Positions 26,880 through 36,245 of a DNA stretch of 64,000 nt are shown one piece after another. The notes beneath the pieces are model-generated. The model ran no database searches. It was not told the origin of the DNA and saw only the letters and a program-made list of their open reading frames with translations. Source of the stretch: Rs1 sp029027825 (GTDB lineage Bacteria; Pseudomonadota; Gammaproteobacteria; Pseudomonadales; Balneatricaceae). Location: the NCBI GenBank assembly GCA_029027825.1, contig CP093399.1:434001-498000 (forward strand), in the 5' to 3' direction. The position numbers and the translations under genes were made by a program. Position 1 is the first letter of the stretch. Each line of letters begins with the position of its first letter.

Positions 26880-28019
26880 CTAAGCGCCAGGTTTTTGATT
26901 CTTTTTCCGGACAGTTTTTGGCTTTGTTTTCTTTTCTTTGGCTATCATTAATGGTTTTTCTACATACTTCTTTAGTACCCCCCGCACTTTCTTTAGCAGC
27001 CAGCTATTACCTTGTCTTCCCCAAGTTAAAGCCGATGCCTTAATTTGGATGTACTGCTCTATTTCTGATAAATTGGCGGCGCGCTTACGCGCCAGTGCTG
27101 GGTTGATGCCGATTGATAAATTTGGATTATGCGGTGTGTAAATGTCGAAGGTGTCTATTTTTATGTCGCCAAGCATTTGCGTCAGCTTAGGTGCGCTAAC
27201 ATCGGTTGACTGTAGAGGGTTAATTAACAAAAGACGGTAGTTTTCTTTATCGGCGACTGGGATGGTCACTGCAAAAGCGGCGGCCCAAGTTGCGCCTTGG
27301 CCAATACCGGCGATGATCACCGCGTCTGATTTTTCAGTGAGTAGCTTAATGCTGGCTTGCGCTCTGGCTAAGGATATTTCAGCCAGTGTTTTTACTGCAA
27401 TTGGCGGCTCTTCTGTGCTGGTGTCCTGCGCTGCTGTATCTGGCGCGTCAGCATCTTTATCTTTGGCCTCTGGGTCAGTTTCGGTTTTTGCTTCGGCGTT
27501 ATCTTCCACCGCTGCTGTAGATGTGTCGGTAGTGCTTTCAGGCTCTTCAGTGTCCTCTTTATATTCGGATCTTTGTGGAATGGCAGGCAGGGTTGTCTGC
27601 GGTAAAGTGAGGACGGCAGTTTGCCATTGGTATCGAGTTAATCCCACTCTCAATGGATTTAAACTGACCAAGGTATCCGAGTGCAGACGCTCATCAGGGA
27701 AAAATAATAGGCTGCCCAGTGGCTCTTTTACATCGGCTGCCAGATAATAGAGATTAAATTCTTGCTCGAGTGCCGTCAATTTAATAACTTGAGTTAAAGA
27801 ATTTTTTAAATACGCTGCAATCTCTAACTCAGTCTCTTGTTTCGAGTTAGGCATGCTGCGGGTAGCTGGCTCTGCTGAATTTTTATTGTCTGCACTGTCC
27901 GCACTATTTTCAGCGTTTGGCTGGGGGCTAGTTGCTTGCTCAGTCGTTTGAGCATGGCTGTCAGCGTGAGCATTGTTGAAAATAAGGCTAAAAAAGCTAA
28001 TTAGTAAGATTTTTTTCAT
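26880..28019 (-). CDS. DUF3530 family protein (exported, alpha/beta-hydrolase-like)
   Basis: A 379-residue protein with a signal peptide (MKKILLISFFSLIFNNAHADS). The mature part begins with a low-complexity A/E/S/Q stretch, then LGSLLFFPDERLHSDTLVSLNPLRVGLTRYQWQTAVLTLP, typical of DUF3530, then an acidic A/D/E/T-rich insert of ~60 residues. It then continues ASIKLLTEKSDAVIIAGIGQGATWAAAFA, a nucleophile-elbow-like segment in which GQG replaces the GxSxG serine. The basic C-terminus (KKTKPKTVRKKNQKPGA) is unusual. Function unknown. Divergent from rpe. Confidence 0.85.
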   Translation of the reverse strand: MKKILLISFFSLIFNNAHADSHAQTTEQATSPQPNAENSADSADNKNSAEPATRSMPNSKQETELEIAAYLKNSLTQVIKLTALEQEFNLYYLAADVKEPLGSLLFFPDERLHSDTLVSLNPLRVGLTRYQWQTAVLTLPQTTLPAIPQRSEYKEDTEEPESTTDTSTAAVEDNAEAKTETDPEAKDKDADAPDTAAQDTSTEEPPIAVKTLAEISLARAQASIKLLTEKSDAVIIAGIGQGATWAAAFAVTIPVADKENYRLLLINPLQSTDVSAPKLTQMLGDIKIDTFDIYTPHNPNLSIGINPALARKRAANLSEIEQYIQIKASALTWGRQGNSWLLKKVRGVLKKYVEKPLMIAKEKKTKPKTVRKKNQKPGA

Positions 28020-28126
28020 AAAGAAATAGTTATCACTGAATTTTTAAAAGTCTAAGGATATTAATACGTCAGCCATTTAGATACAATGTGGCGCAATAAT
28101 TTGAATCAAAATATTAAGGTATATCC

Positions 28127-28795
28127 ATGAAAGACTTTAAAATTGCACCATCTATCTTAGCTGCTGATTTCGCTAGATTGGGTGAAGAAGTAGAAAATGT
28201 GCTGGCCGCTGGCGCTGATATTGTGCACTTCGATGTGATGGATAATCACTACGTACCTAATCTCACGATCGGCCCTATGGTGTGCAGTGCGTTAAGAAAG
28301 CATGGAATTACCGCACCGATTGATGTGCACTTAATGGTGAAGCCAGTCGATAGCATGATCGCACAATTTATCGATGCGGGCGCCAGTTATATTACTTTTC
28401 ACCCTGAGGCGTCAGAGCATATTGATCGCTCACTGCAAATGATCAGAGATGCGGGTTGTAAGGCCGGTTTAGTGTTTAATCCTGCTACACCTCTGCACTA
28501 TCTCGATCATGTGCTGGATAAGTTAGATATGATTTTATTAATGTCGGTTAATCCAGGCTTTGGCGGGCAAAAATTTATCCCCGCTACGCTGACTAAATTG
28601 GCACAAGTGCGCAAGTTGATTGATCACTCTAAACTAGATATTCGACTGGAAGTAGACGGGGGCGTCACCGTAGATAATATCGCGGCAGTGGCAGCGGCCG
28701 GTGCCGATACTTTTGTGGCTGGGTCGGCTATCTTTAATACAGCAGATTATAAAAAAACCATCAACCAAATGCGCACCAACTTGGCATCACTATAG
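28127..28795 (+). CDS. rpe: Ribulose-phosphate 3-epimerase
   Basis: A 222-residue TIM-barrel epimerase interconverting ribulose-5-phosphate and xylulose-5-phosphate in the pentose phosphate pathway. Motifs are IAPSILAADFARLGEEV, the metal-binding DIVHFDVMDNHYVPNLTIGP, IDVHLMVKPV, LMSVNPGFGGQKFIP and the catalytic LEVDGGVTVDNI. Monocistronic by appearance, divergent from the DUF3530 gene. Confidence 0.98.
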   Translation: MKDFKIAPSILAADFARLGEEVENVLAAGADIVHFDVMDNHYVPNLTIGPMVCSALRKHGITAPIDVHLMVKPVDSMIAQFIDAGASYITFHPEASEHIDRSLQMIRDAGCKAGLVFNPATPLHYLDHVLDKLDMILLMSVNPGFGGQKFIPATLTKLAQVRKLIDHSKLDIRLEVDGGVTVDNIAAVAAAGADTFVAGSAIFNTADYKKTINQMRTNLASL

Positions 28796-28953
28796 TTAAC
28801 TAAACTAGTTAAAGGCTCCAGCCACTTAACTTTTCGGTAAATTTGCAAATATCTATCTTTTTGAATATTGTGCAATCTATTACTCTCCAAGCTAGTGGTT
28901 GTCTAGAAGCGCTGCTTAGTCAATGAATGATAACGGGAATGATATAAAGTTAG

Positions 28954-30294
28954 ATGTTGAATTTTATAAAATCTAAGTTAATAATCTTAAAACAATTTGT
29001 GGGAAGCTTGCCTAAGCTGCACTTGGTCATAATCAGTGGGCTGTTTGTTGTTTGCCTGCTGCTTTTGATGGTGCCGCTGCTGTTTAATAGTGCCATTAAA
29101 CAAGAAATCACCCTGCCCGAATTGTTTGACCCCGCGCCAATTAGCAATCCTAGTGCTCCGGCTGAATTAGCTAACAATGACGCAAGTGCTGTTGATGTGC
29201 CTGATTATGAATGGGTGGTTTCTGAAGGGGATACCTTAGGAAAAGTGTTTTCAATGTTTAATTTGTCATCGACAATGACAAAAATTTTGGAAGCTGATAA
29301 AAATGTGCTCTCTTTAGATATCATTAATACTGGTGACACCTATCGATTTTGGTTAAGCGGGAATGATGATAAATTTGACGCTAAAGGTGTTGTGCTTAAC
29401 CGTATGGAGCAAGTGCTTGGGATTGAACATCAGGTGGTGTTTGAGCGTAAAGGTGCTGGCTTTGAGTACAAAGAAACTATTAAAGAGGGAACTTGGAGAC
29501 AAGATCGGATAGCTGGGGTGGTTAAAAGCGGCAGTAACTTTTATAATTCCGCTGTTGCTCTAGGGCTTCCACGCAATGATGTTGCGGTGATTGGCCGCCT
29601 GTTAAAATCTAGATTTAACTTTGCACGCAGTACTGCAGCAGGAGATAAATTTCAAATTATTCTCTCTAGCCAATATATCGGTGATACTTTTACCGGTAAT
29701 ACTAAAATTGAAGGGGTTAGGTTTTTCAATCGCCGGCAAGTTCACTCGGCATTTTCTTACAAAGGTAATTATTTTGACGGTAAGGGTGAGGGGCTAGAGC
29801 GAGCTTTTTCTCGCTACCCCCTTAAAACAGCTTATCGCATATCGTCAAATTTCAATCCGCGAAGAAGGCATCCAATTACCAGATTGATCAGACCACACAA
29901 TGGTACTGATTTTGCAGTGCGAACTGGTACTCCCGTCTATGCACCCGGGGATGGGGTGGTAAAAAGAGTGGTGCGACATAAATATGCCGGTTTGTATGTT
30001 GAAATACAGCACAGTTACAAATACCGCACCCGCTACCTGCATTTAAGTAAGTCATTAGTGAGAAAGGGTCAGCGGGTGAAGCGCGGTCAAAAAATTGCCT
30101 TAAGTGGCAATACCGGTGCCTCGACCGGTGCTCACTTACACTATGAATTTCATATTGATAAAAAACCGATCAATGCCATGGGGAATAAAGTACCCATCGC
30201 GATCGGGGTTGACCGTAAATCTATGGCTGCTTATAAGAAAAGAGTATCGAGTTTGATAAAAGCGATGGAAGATGAAAGCTTAACGAGTACCTGA
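28954..30294 (+). CDS. M23 family metallopeptidase with OapA/LysM-like region (murein endopeptidase)
   Basis: A 446-residue envelope protein resembling E. coli MepM (YebA). A single N-terminal membrane segment (LVIISGLFVVCLLLLMVPLLF) is followed by an OapA/LysM-like region starting YEWVVSEGDTLGKVFSMFNLS. The M23 domain has its metal ligands in RPHNGTDFAVRTGTPVYAPGDG, YLHLSK and STGAHLHYEFH, so it should cut peptidoglycan cross-links. Its last codons and stop lie inside the left end of a MITE-like element (CCTGA at 30290-30294), so the original C-terminus may have been different. Confidence 0.94.
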   Translation: MLNFIKSKLIILKQFVGSLPKLHLVIISGLFVVCLLLLMVPLLFNSAIKQEITLPELFDPAPISNPSAPAELANNDASAVDVPDYEWVVSEGDTLGKVFSMFNLSSTMTKILEADKNVLSLDIINTGDTYRFWLSGNDDKFDAKGVVLNRMEQVLGIEHQVVFERKGAGFEYKETIKEGTWRQDRIAGVVKSGSNFYNSAVALGLPRNDVAVIGRLLKSRFNFARSTAAGDKFQIILSSQYIGDTFTGNTKIEGVRFFNRRQVHSAFSYKGNYFDGKGEGLERAFSRYPLKTAYRISSNFNPRRRHPITRLIRPHNGTDFAVRTGTPVYAPGDGVVKRVVRHKYAGLYVEIQHSYKYRTRYLHLSKSLVRKGQRVKRGQKIALSGNTGASTGAHLHYEFHIDKKPINAMGNKVPIAIGVDRKSMAAYKKRVSSLIKAMEDESLTST

Positions 30295-30449
30295 ATCAGT
30301 GACTTCACTGCACCACATAACGCAAGTTCTTGATTCTGCAGCAGTTAAAAAAATACCCGCTGAGCCTACGGGTGCAGCTAAGATTTTTCAATTCCACTGT
30401 AGAACCAATATCTTAGACTCTGTATTCACTTTGAAGTGACGGATTCAGG
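30290..30449. mobile_element. MITE-like element with IS1380-type termini, copy 1 (160 bp)
   Basis: The left end CCTGAATCAGTGACTTCA and right end (read inward) CCTGAATCCGTCACTTCA are imperfect inverted repeats of each other. They match the ends of the IS1380-family element at 53853-55497: 17 of 18 positions on the left, about 15 of 17 on the right. The interior is not transposase. The flanks GAGTA and TAGTA are a near-match duplication. The element supplies the stop codon of the upstream M23 peptidase. Related copies are at 47193-47400 and 51132-51352. Confidence 0.8.
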
Positions 30450-30688
30450 TAGTAATAATATAGACGAGGCTAATCGCGGTTAGTGTGTGTTTTGCATACG
30501 AAAAATAGCGACTGTAATAAGACTTTACGAAAACTGGCAATCTAAGTGCTTGATGAGCAGTAAATACTAGTGAAATTAAGGTATATTGTGTTAATTCAGG
30601 CTTAGTTAGGGATCAAGTTTTGGCTGCTTTCTCTTGCTCAACAGGGCGCTATAAAGCTCTGTATATGCATGAGAATCGTTAAAATTTA

Positions 30689-30786
30689 GCAATAAATATC
30701 AAGATGAGAGCTCTGCATAACGTTGCGAGCGAAGGTAATACAAGGCAAAAACCGGCGAGGGGGCGCAGTGAGGTAACTGATTCAGG
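30689..30786. repeat. Chimeric repeat cluster upstream of the DUF2333 gene
   Basis: Three repeat fragments are joined here. Positions 30689-30712 match a palindromic repeat found at 32723-32752. Positions 30706-30760 carry the end GAGAGCTCTGCATAAC and interior of the GAGACCTCTGCATAAC family, closely matching the inverted copy at 55785-55923. Positions 30774-30786 end in ACTGATTCAGG, the IS1380/MITE terminus. The remainder of the 30450-30881 interval shows no gene. Confidence 0.6.
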
Positions 30787-30881
30787 TATTAGTGTGGGGC
30801 GAGTGCTTAGTTTTCATATTGTAAGCGATAGCCACTTGCAAAGCGTAATGCACTGACTTTTTAACCAAAAAGGAAACAATT

Positions 30882-31916
30882 TTGAATTTTATACAACGAC
30901 TGTGGTTAGGTACATGGGATGGCTTAGTCAATTTTTTTATATTACCGAAGCTTGTTAAAATAATACTGTTGTTGATAATCGGCTATGTGCTGATATCGAC
31001 AGGGTTAGCTGTTTATTGGAGTAATACCCCGCAGCGGTTAGAATTTTCGGCCACAGCTACTACAGCCAGTGAAGCGGAAATTACCGGGGTGGCGACCGTC
31101 GATGCTTTAATACATATTACTGAAACGTTGTTAAACAAGCCCGGCGGCTATCTTAGCAATGATAAAACCTTACCTGGTGTATGGATGGACAATATGCCCC
31201 GTTGGGAGTTTGGGGTGTTAGTGCAAGCTAGGGACATGGCTAGGTCGATGCGTAAAGATTTTAGCCGCTCACAGTCACAATCTACCGAAGATATAGATTT
31301 AGCGGAAGCTGAGCCCCGTCTACACTTTAATAGTGATAGCTGGCTGTTTCCCTCGTCAGAAGGTGAGTATAAAAAATCGGTCAAATATTTTAAAAGCTAT
31401 CGTCAGCGTTTAGCAGACCCCAGCATCCAAGACGCGCAATTTTATGCTCGTGCTGACAATCTTAATGCCTGGCTCTCTGATGTGAGTACTCGGTTGGGCA
31501 GTTTGTCGCAAAAGCTAAGTGCTAGTGTCGGCCAACGTCGTATTAATACTGATTTAGCTGGTGATGCTGAGGCCTCACAATCGACAAATAGCAGTAAAGA
31601 ATTAGAAGTTAAAACGCCGTGGGGTAAAGTGGATGATGTATTTTACGAAGCCCGGGGCTCAGCTTGGGCGCTAGTCCATCTGTTGAAAGCGATCGATCAA
31701 GATTTTGCCGGAGTATTAGAAAAGAAAAATGCGCGGATTAGCCTGCTGCAGATCATTCGCGAATTAGAGGCAACTCAGGAGTTTGTGTGGAGCCCATTTA
31801 TTTTAAATGGATCTGAATTTGGCCTCTGGGCTAATCATTCACTGGTGATGTCTTCATATATCACCCGGGCAAATGCTGCGATCATTGACTTGAGAACACT
31901 GCTTTCTCAAGGCTGA
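30882..31916 (+). CDS. DUF2333 family membrane-anchored protein
   Basis: A 344-residue protein of the DUF2333 family, found in pseudomonads and relatives, function unknown. An N-terminal membrane helix (LVKIILLLIIGYVLISTGLAVYW) is followed by a soluble domain with the conserved LLNKPGGYLSNDKTLPGVWMDNMPRWEFGVLVQARDM. The C-terminal region contains AWALVHLLKAIDQDF and FVWSPFILNGSEFG. It starts with TTG, supported by an AAGGA six bases upstream. Monocistronic by spacing. Confidence 0.88.
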   Translation: MNFIQRLWLGTWDGLVNFFILPKLVKIILLLIIGYVLISTGLAVYWSNTPQRLEFSATATTASEAEITGVATVDALIHITETLLNKPGGYLSNDKTLPGVWMDNMPRWEFGVLVQARDMARSMRKDFSRSQSQSTEDIDLAEAEPRLHFNSDSWLFPSSEGEYKKSVKYFKSYRQRLADPSIQDAQFYARADNLNAWLSDVSTRLGSLSQKLSASVGQRRINTDLAGDAEASQSTNSSKELEVKTPWGKVDDVFYEARGSAWALVHLLKAIDQDFAGVLEKKNARISLLQIIRELEATQEFVWSPFILNGSEFGLWANHSLVMSSYITRANAAIIDLRTLLSQG

Positions 31917-32038
31917 TCTTGCAGGTCATTGCCTACTTTGGCTAACAATAGGATTGGTTGAGCAGGCAGTGGGCTGGATACGGCTGACGTTAATAAATTA
32001 TAAAACAGCCTGAGATGGCATTAAGAAGAGAGTTTAAG

Positions 32039-32665
32039 ATGAGCGTACATGAAATTAAGCACCCTTTAATTCAACACAAGATTGGCTTAATGCGTTCAGC
32101 CAATATAAGTACCAGAGGCTTTAGGCAGTTAGCGGGTGAGGTAGGTTGTCTGTTGACCTATGAGGCGACTAAAGATTTAGAGTTAGAAGAATACCAGCTA
32201 GAGGGGTGGTGTGGAACGATCACTGCTGAGCGTATTAAAGGTAAAAAAATTACCGCTGTACCGATCCTTAGAGCCGGTTTAGGGATGCTGGATGGGGTGT
32301 TAGAATTAGTGCCGAGCGCTAAAATTTCTGTGGTGGGTCTGTATCGTGACGAAGAAACTTTAGAGCCAGTGCCCTATTTTGAAAAATTGGCCCATGACAT
32401 TGATGAGCGGCTCGCGTTGATTGTCGATCCGATGCTCGCCACTGGCGGTTCGATGATTGCAACTATTGATATGCTGAAAAAAGCGGGCTGCAAAAGTATC
32501 CGTGCGTTAGTTTTAGTTGCCGCCCCTGAGGGCATTGCGAAAGTGCAAGCGGCCCATCCGGATGTCGACTTATTCACCGCAGCTATCGATAGTCATTTAA
32601 ATGAGCAAGGTTATATTATTCCCGGTCTCGGTGACGCAGGAGATAAAATTTTCGGCACAAAGTAA
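32039..32665 (+). CDS. upp: Uracil phosphoribosyltransferase
   Basis: A 208-residue Upp, identical in length to E. coli, converting uracil and PRPP to UMP. It begins MSVHEIKHPLIQHKIGLMR, has the PRPP-binding LIVDPMLATGGSMIATIDML and the uracil-binding IDSHLNEQGYIIPGLGDAGDK. The ATG at 32039 is preferred over the upstream in-frame ATG at 32015 because it gives the family N-terminus and is preceded by AGAAGAGAG. Confidence 0.98.
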   Translation: MSVHEIKHPLIQHKIGLMRSANISTRGFRQLAGEVGCLLTYEATKDLELEEYQLEGWCGTITAERIKGKKITAVPILRAGLGMLDGVLELVPSAKISVVGLYRDEETLEPVPYFEKLAHDIDERLALIVDPMLATGGSMIATIDMLKKAGCKSIRALVLVAAPEGIAKVQAAHPDVDLFTAAIDSHLNEQGYIIPGLGDAGDKIFGTK

Positions 32666-32680
32666 AAACGGTTGTTTTTA

Positions 32681-32752
32681 GCTGGTTCTCATCAAGAAAC
32701 ACGGTCGTAGCGAGTGACATCCGCAATAAATATCAGTTTCTAGATGAGAGCT
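32681..32752. repeat. Palindromic repeat downstream of upp
   Basis: The arms 32686-32700 and 32736-32750 are inverted at 13 of 15 positions. The right part, starting GCAATAAATATCA, recurs at 30689-30712. It is a repeat with at least two copies in the window. It lies 21-93 bases past the upp stop and could also fold as a terminator, although no U-tract follows. Confidence 0.5.
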
Positions 32753-32878
32753 AAATAGCAGCATTTGTCGACCGCAAATGCTCAATTATAGAGATAGCTA
32801 ATCTTAATTACTCAATCTCAGTCAGTCACTTATCTATAAATGCCAGCAGCGGCTAAGCCTATCGCTGCTTTGCGCCAT

Positions 32879-34099
32879 TTATACTCTCCCCCAATTTTCA
32901 ATTGTCGCGACGAATTTAGCTAAAAATGCATTGGTTTGATAGGCGTCAAGGGCGCGGTGATCGATCGATAAAGAGACATAGCACAGTGGTTTAATGACGA
33001 TGCTATCCTCTCCATTAAGTGTGACTACTGTGACCCTCTTCTCTAACTTGCCGACCCCTAATATTGCCACTTGCGGTTGGTTAATGATAATTGGAGTCGC
33101 CAGTAAGCTACCGCTCACGCCGTAGTTAGAGATGGTAAAAGTGCCATTTTTTAGCGCTTGGCTAGAGAGTTTCCTCGTTCTGGCTTGTTCGGTTTGTTCC
33201 GTCAGCTTGGCGGCTATGTCGAATAAGCTTTTATTGGCAACGTCCTCAATCACCGGCACCACTAGACCGCTATCCTTTAGCGCAGTGCCTACCCCAATAT
33301 TAATTTGCTCGAATACTTCTAAGCCATCGGCGTGAAACTGACTGTTAATTTGTGGCACTTGCTTAATCGCAATAGCGCTGGCCGCTATAAAATAAGCGGT
33401 ATAGGTTAAGTTAATGCCGGCATCTAAATAACCGAGTTTTCTGATTGACCGGTGATCGATAATCGCACTCATATCCATTTCAAATACGCTAGTCACATGT
33501 GGGGAGGTCAGCAGTAAGCTATCGACCATGTGCTTGGCAATACTGCGCCGCATTGGTGTGTGGGGTATAAAGCTAGAGTTATTGGCTCGCACAGGACTAA
33601 GCGCAGTCACGGGTTTATGTTGAGCCGCCGCCAGTGGGATTTGCTCAGTATGGGGTAAATTATTAATATGCAATTGCACATCTTTTTTACTAATTCTGCC
33701 ATCTTGGCCTGTGCCTTGGATACTGCCGGGGTTAATCGTGTGTTGATTGAGTAATTTTTTAACCGCGGGGCCTAGTAAATGTTTTTTAGATTGGCTAGCG
33801 GGTAGTTGGGCGCTCATCGCTATGCTAATAGGCTGCTTGGGGAGAGTTTTATCAGCCGCGGTACTCAAGGTTGCCAGCAGCGCTCCGGCAATTACTTTAT
33901 CGCCTAGCTTGGCGGTAATTGAATGGAGGATACCGTCAGCGGTGGCAGTGACTTCTATGGCAACTTTATCGGTTTCCAACTCTAGAATAGGTTGGTTTTG
34001 CGTGACTTGTTCGCCGATCTCGACTAGCCATTGGCTGACAATCGCCTGTGTGCCTTCAAGTTGCTCTGCTTCAAGCACTACATCTATAGTGTTTTGCAT
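32879..34099 (-). CDS. 2-oxo acid dehydrogenase E2 (dihydrolipoamide acyltransferase), probably branched-chain
   Basis: A 406-residue E2. The N-terminal lipoyl domain has the lipoylated lysine in LELETDKVAIEVTA, followed by an A/T-rich linker, a peripheral-subunit-binding domain (LGPAVKKLLNQHTINPGSIQGTGQDGRISKKDV) and the catalytic domain (PMRRSIAKHMVDSLL to SLSIDHRALDAYQTNAFLAKF). The catalytic box reads DHRALDAYQ where DHRxxDGA is usual; the His and Asp are kept. It lies 76 bp after the fused E1 gene. Substrate is inferred as branched-chain 2-oxo acids from the two-gene E1/E2 set and the divergent Lrp regulator. No E3 is present nearby. Confidence 0.9.
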   Translation of the reverse strand: MQNTIDVVLEAEQLEGTQAIVSQWLVEIGEQVTQNQPILELETDKVAIEVTATADGILHSITAKLGDKVIAGALLATLSTAADKTLPKQPISIAMSAQLPASQSKKHLLGPAVKKLLNQHTINPGSIQGTGQDGRISKKDVQLHINNLPHTEQIPLAAAQHKPVTALSPVRANNSSFIPHTPMRRSIAKHMVDSLLLTSPHVTSVFEMDMSAIIDHRSIRKLGYLDAGINLTYTAYFIAASAIAIKQVPQINSQFHADGLEVFEQINIGVGTALKDSGLVVPVIEDVANKSLFDIAAKLTEQTEQARTRKLSSQALKNGTFTISNYGVSGSLLATPIIINQPQVAILGVGKLEKRVTVVTLNGEDSIVIKPLCYVSLSIDHRALDAYQTNAFLAKFVATIENWGRV

Positions 34100-34175
34100 C
34101 TATTTACCTTTACAGCAGTGGAGGGTATGACCTGCGGCAGCTGTGTTTTATTTTTATTGGCTGAACCCTGCTGAA

Positions 34176-36245
34176 TCAGAGCGCAATTAGGTCGATTATC
34201 TGTGCGGTTATTTTTTCTACGCTCGGCAGTGCTCGCTCCAATAGATGAATATTGTGGGCGCTGGGGATATCGGGTGAGGCCAGGCGTTTAATCGGCGCGT
34301 CTAGCTCGAAAAATAGCGCCTCGGATAAGCTGGCCGCTATTTCAGCACCAAAGCCCGCCGTTTTGTTATCCTCGTGCACGATCAGGCATTTTCCAGTTTT
34401 GGTAACCGATGCAAATACCGCCTCCTGATCCCAAGGAAGTAGGGTGCGCAAGTCGAGTAATTCAACATCTTCTGGAAATTTATGGGCGGCTATCTCGCAG
34501 CGTTCAACCATCGCTCCCCAGCTAATGATGGTAAGTTTATCTCCTCGGGTGAGGGTTTTGGCTATGCCAAATTCAATGACATAATCATCACCGGGATAGG
34601 GTCTTCTCGACCAGGGATTGTCGAGTAGTGCCCGGTGTTCAAAAAAGATGGTTGGATTGTTATCACGTAGCGCGAATCGCAACAGGCCGACGGCATCTTC
34701 GGCGTTAGATGGCATCGCCACTTGCCAGCCAACTTTATGTATCCACTCAACCTCATCACTCATCGAATGCCAAGGGTCACCTCTTTTGGCAAAACCACCG
34801 GGCATTCTCACCACCATCGGGGCCGCAAACTGGTTGTTGGTGCGCCAGCGCATAATCCCTGTATCTGACAGTTGCTCGGCCGCTGGCTCAGCATACTTCC
34901 TAAATTGTATTTCGGGTACCGGCATTAAACCTGCAAGGGCTAGGCCAATAGATCGACCGATAATTCCCTCTTCAGAGAGGCTAGTATCAAACACCCGCCG
35001 CTGGCCATATTTGCTGTGCAAGTCTAACGTTGCTCCATGAACGCCACCTTTGGCACCGACATCTTCACCAAAAACCATAATTTTAGGATTGGTTTTAAGT
35101 TCATAATCCAAAGTTTTGCGGATCGCGGTCAGCATGTTTTGACGGGGTCCACTAGGTTGTGCAGAGAATTTAGCCGCTGGAAATTGATGGTGGTCAGCGT
35201 GCAGCCCACCGCGCAGTTGAGGGCGGTGCTGATCGGCGAATACAAAATCGGTGAGGGTATCGGGATTGGGCTCAGCGCGCAGTTTTGCTTGAGCAACTGC
35301 CAGACGCACGTTTTCAGTTGCTTGGGTAGCTAGTGTGCTCCACTGCTCTGCATCGATAATTTTATGCTCTTGCAAAAAATCTTGTAGCTTGGGCAAGGGA
35401 TCATTACTTTGATCTTTAGCGATTAGCTCCGCAGGTTTGTAAGTTTGAGTGTCTTGGAATGTATGACCACATAAACGGGGAACTTTTAAGCGTAACAGGC
35501 AGCAGCCTTTGCCGCTGCGTACATGTGCAACGGCTTGGGCGATTAGTTGCGGGGTGCTGTTGGGGTCCGTTCCATCACCATCGACAATCAATAAATTTTT
35601 ATAATTGCTCAGGTTAGCCACTTGATCGCCACCCGGGGTTTGCACTGTCTGAGGGACAGAAATTCCGTAACCATTGTCTTCAATGTAGAAAAGATGTGGG
35701 AAATTATTGGTGGTACTAATATTTAATGCCGCCCAAAATCCGCTGGTGGACATTGAAGAATCACCGCCCATAGAAAGACCGATAGCGCCTTGGTAATTGC
35801 CATCATGCAACTCATCTCGATGATAGACAATAGACTGAGCCCACCCTGCAATTGGGCTGTACTGTGCACCCACCCCGCCGCACATCGGGAATAGCATCGC
35901 CCCTTGGTTATCCAAGTTGGGATAGTTGCAAACCACGCCGATATCACGACCATCGCTATAGCTTCCGGATTTTGCCATGGGTGCTGCCACAGCTTCTTCT
36001 AAATCTAAGCCGAGAGAGAGTACAAATGGACGCGAGCGGTAGTAGCCGGTGGCTGCATCTTTAGGGTGGTTCATCATTAACCCTAAGATGATTTGCGCGA
36101 AGTCATGTCCCCTTGAAGAAAATTGATTAAAGACTAATTTTTCCGGGACTAGCTGGTTTTCTTCGATGCTGTCTATCGCACGTGAAAGTAGTAATAGCTC
36201 GCTGACTTTTGGCCAGTCGATAATGTTTAAAGAATCAAAATTCAT
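34176..36245 (-). CDS. 2-oxo acid dehydrogenase E1 with alpha and beta parts fused
   Basis: A 689-residue thiamine-diphosphate enzyme combining both E1 subunits in one chain. Residues ~1-320 are the alpha part (RGHDFAQIILGLMMNHPKDAATGYYRSRPF, GGDSSMSTSGFWAALN and IEDNGYGISVP, the cofactor motif). After a linker, residues ~365-689 are the beta part (MLTAIRKTLDYELKTNPKIMVFGEDVG, FDTSLSEEGIIGRSIGLA, FRKYAEPAAEQ, IFFEHRALL, VHEDNKTAGFGAEIA). The ATG at 36245 is chosen because MNFDSLNIIDWPKVSEL begins the conserved sequence; the frame is open to 36362. It forms a unit with the E2 gene and is divergent from an Lrp-type regulator. Confidence 0.92.
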   Translation of the reverse strand: MNFDSLNIIDWPKVSELLLLSRAIDSIEENQLVPEKLVFNQFSSRGHDFAQIILGLMMNHPKDAATGYYRSRPFVLSLGLDLEEAVAAPMAKSGSYSDGRDIGVVCNYPNLDNQGAMLFPMCGGVGAQYSPIAGWAQSIVYHRDELHDGNYQGAIGLSMGGDSSMSTSGFWAALNISTTNNFPHLFYIEDNGYGISVPQTVQTPGGDQVANLSNYKNLLIVDGDGTDPNSTPQLIAQAVAHVRSGKGCCLLRLKVPRLCGHTFQDTQTYKPAELIAKDQSNDPLPKLQDFLQEHKIIDAEQWSTLATQATENVRLAVAQAKLRAEPNPDTLTDFVFADQHRPQLRGGLHADHHQFPAAKFSAQPSGPRQNMLTAIRKTLDYELKTNPKIMVFGEDVGAKGGVHGATLDLHSKYGQRRVFDTSLSEEGIIGRSIGLALAGLMPVPEIQFRKYAEPAAEQLSDTGIMRWRTNNQFAAPMVVRMPGGFAKRGDPWHSMSDEVEWIHKVGWQVAMPSNAEDAVGLLRFALRDNNPTIFFEHRALLDNPWSRRPYPGDDYVIEFGIAKTLTRGDKLTIISWGAMVERCEIAAHKFPEDVELLDLRTLLPWDQEAVFASVTKTGKCLIVHEDNKTAGFGAEIAASLSEALFFELDAPIKRLASPDIPSAHNIHLLERALPSVEKITAQIIDLIAL

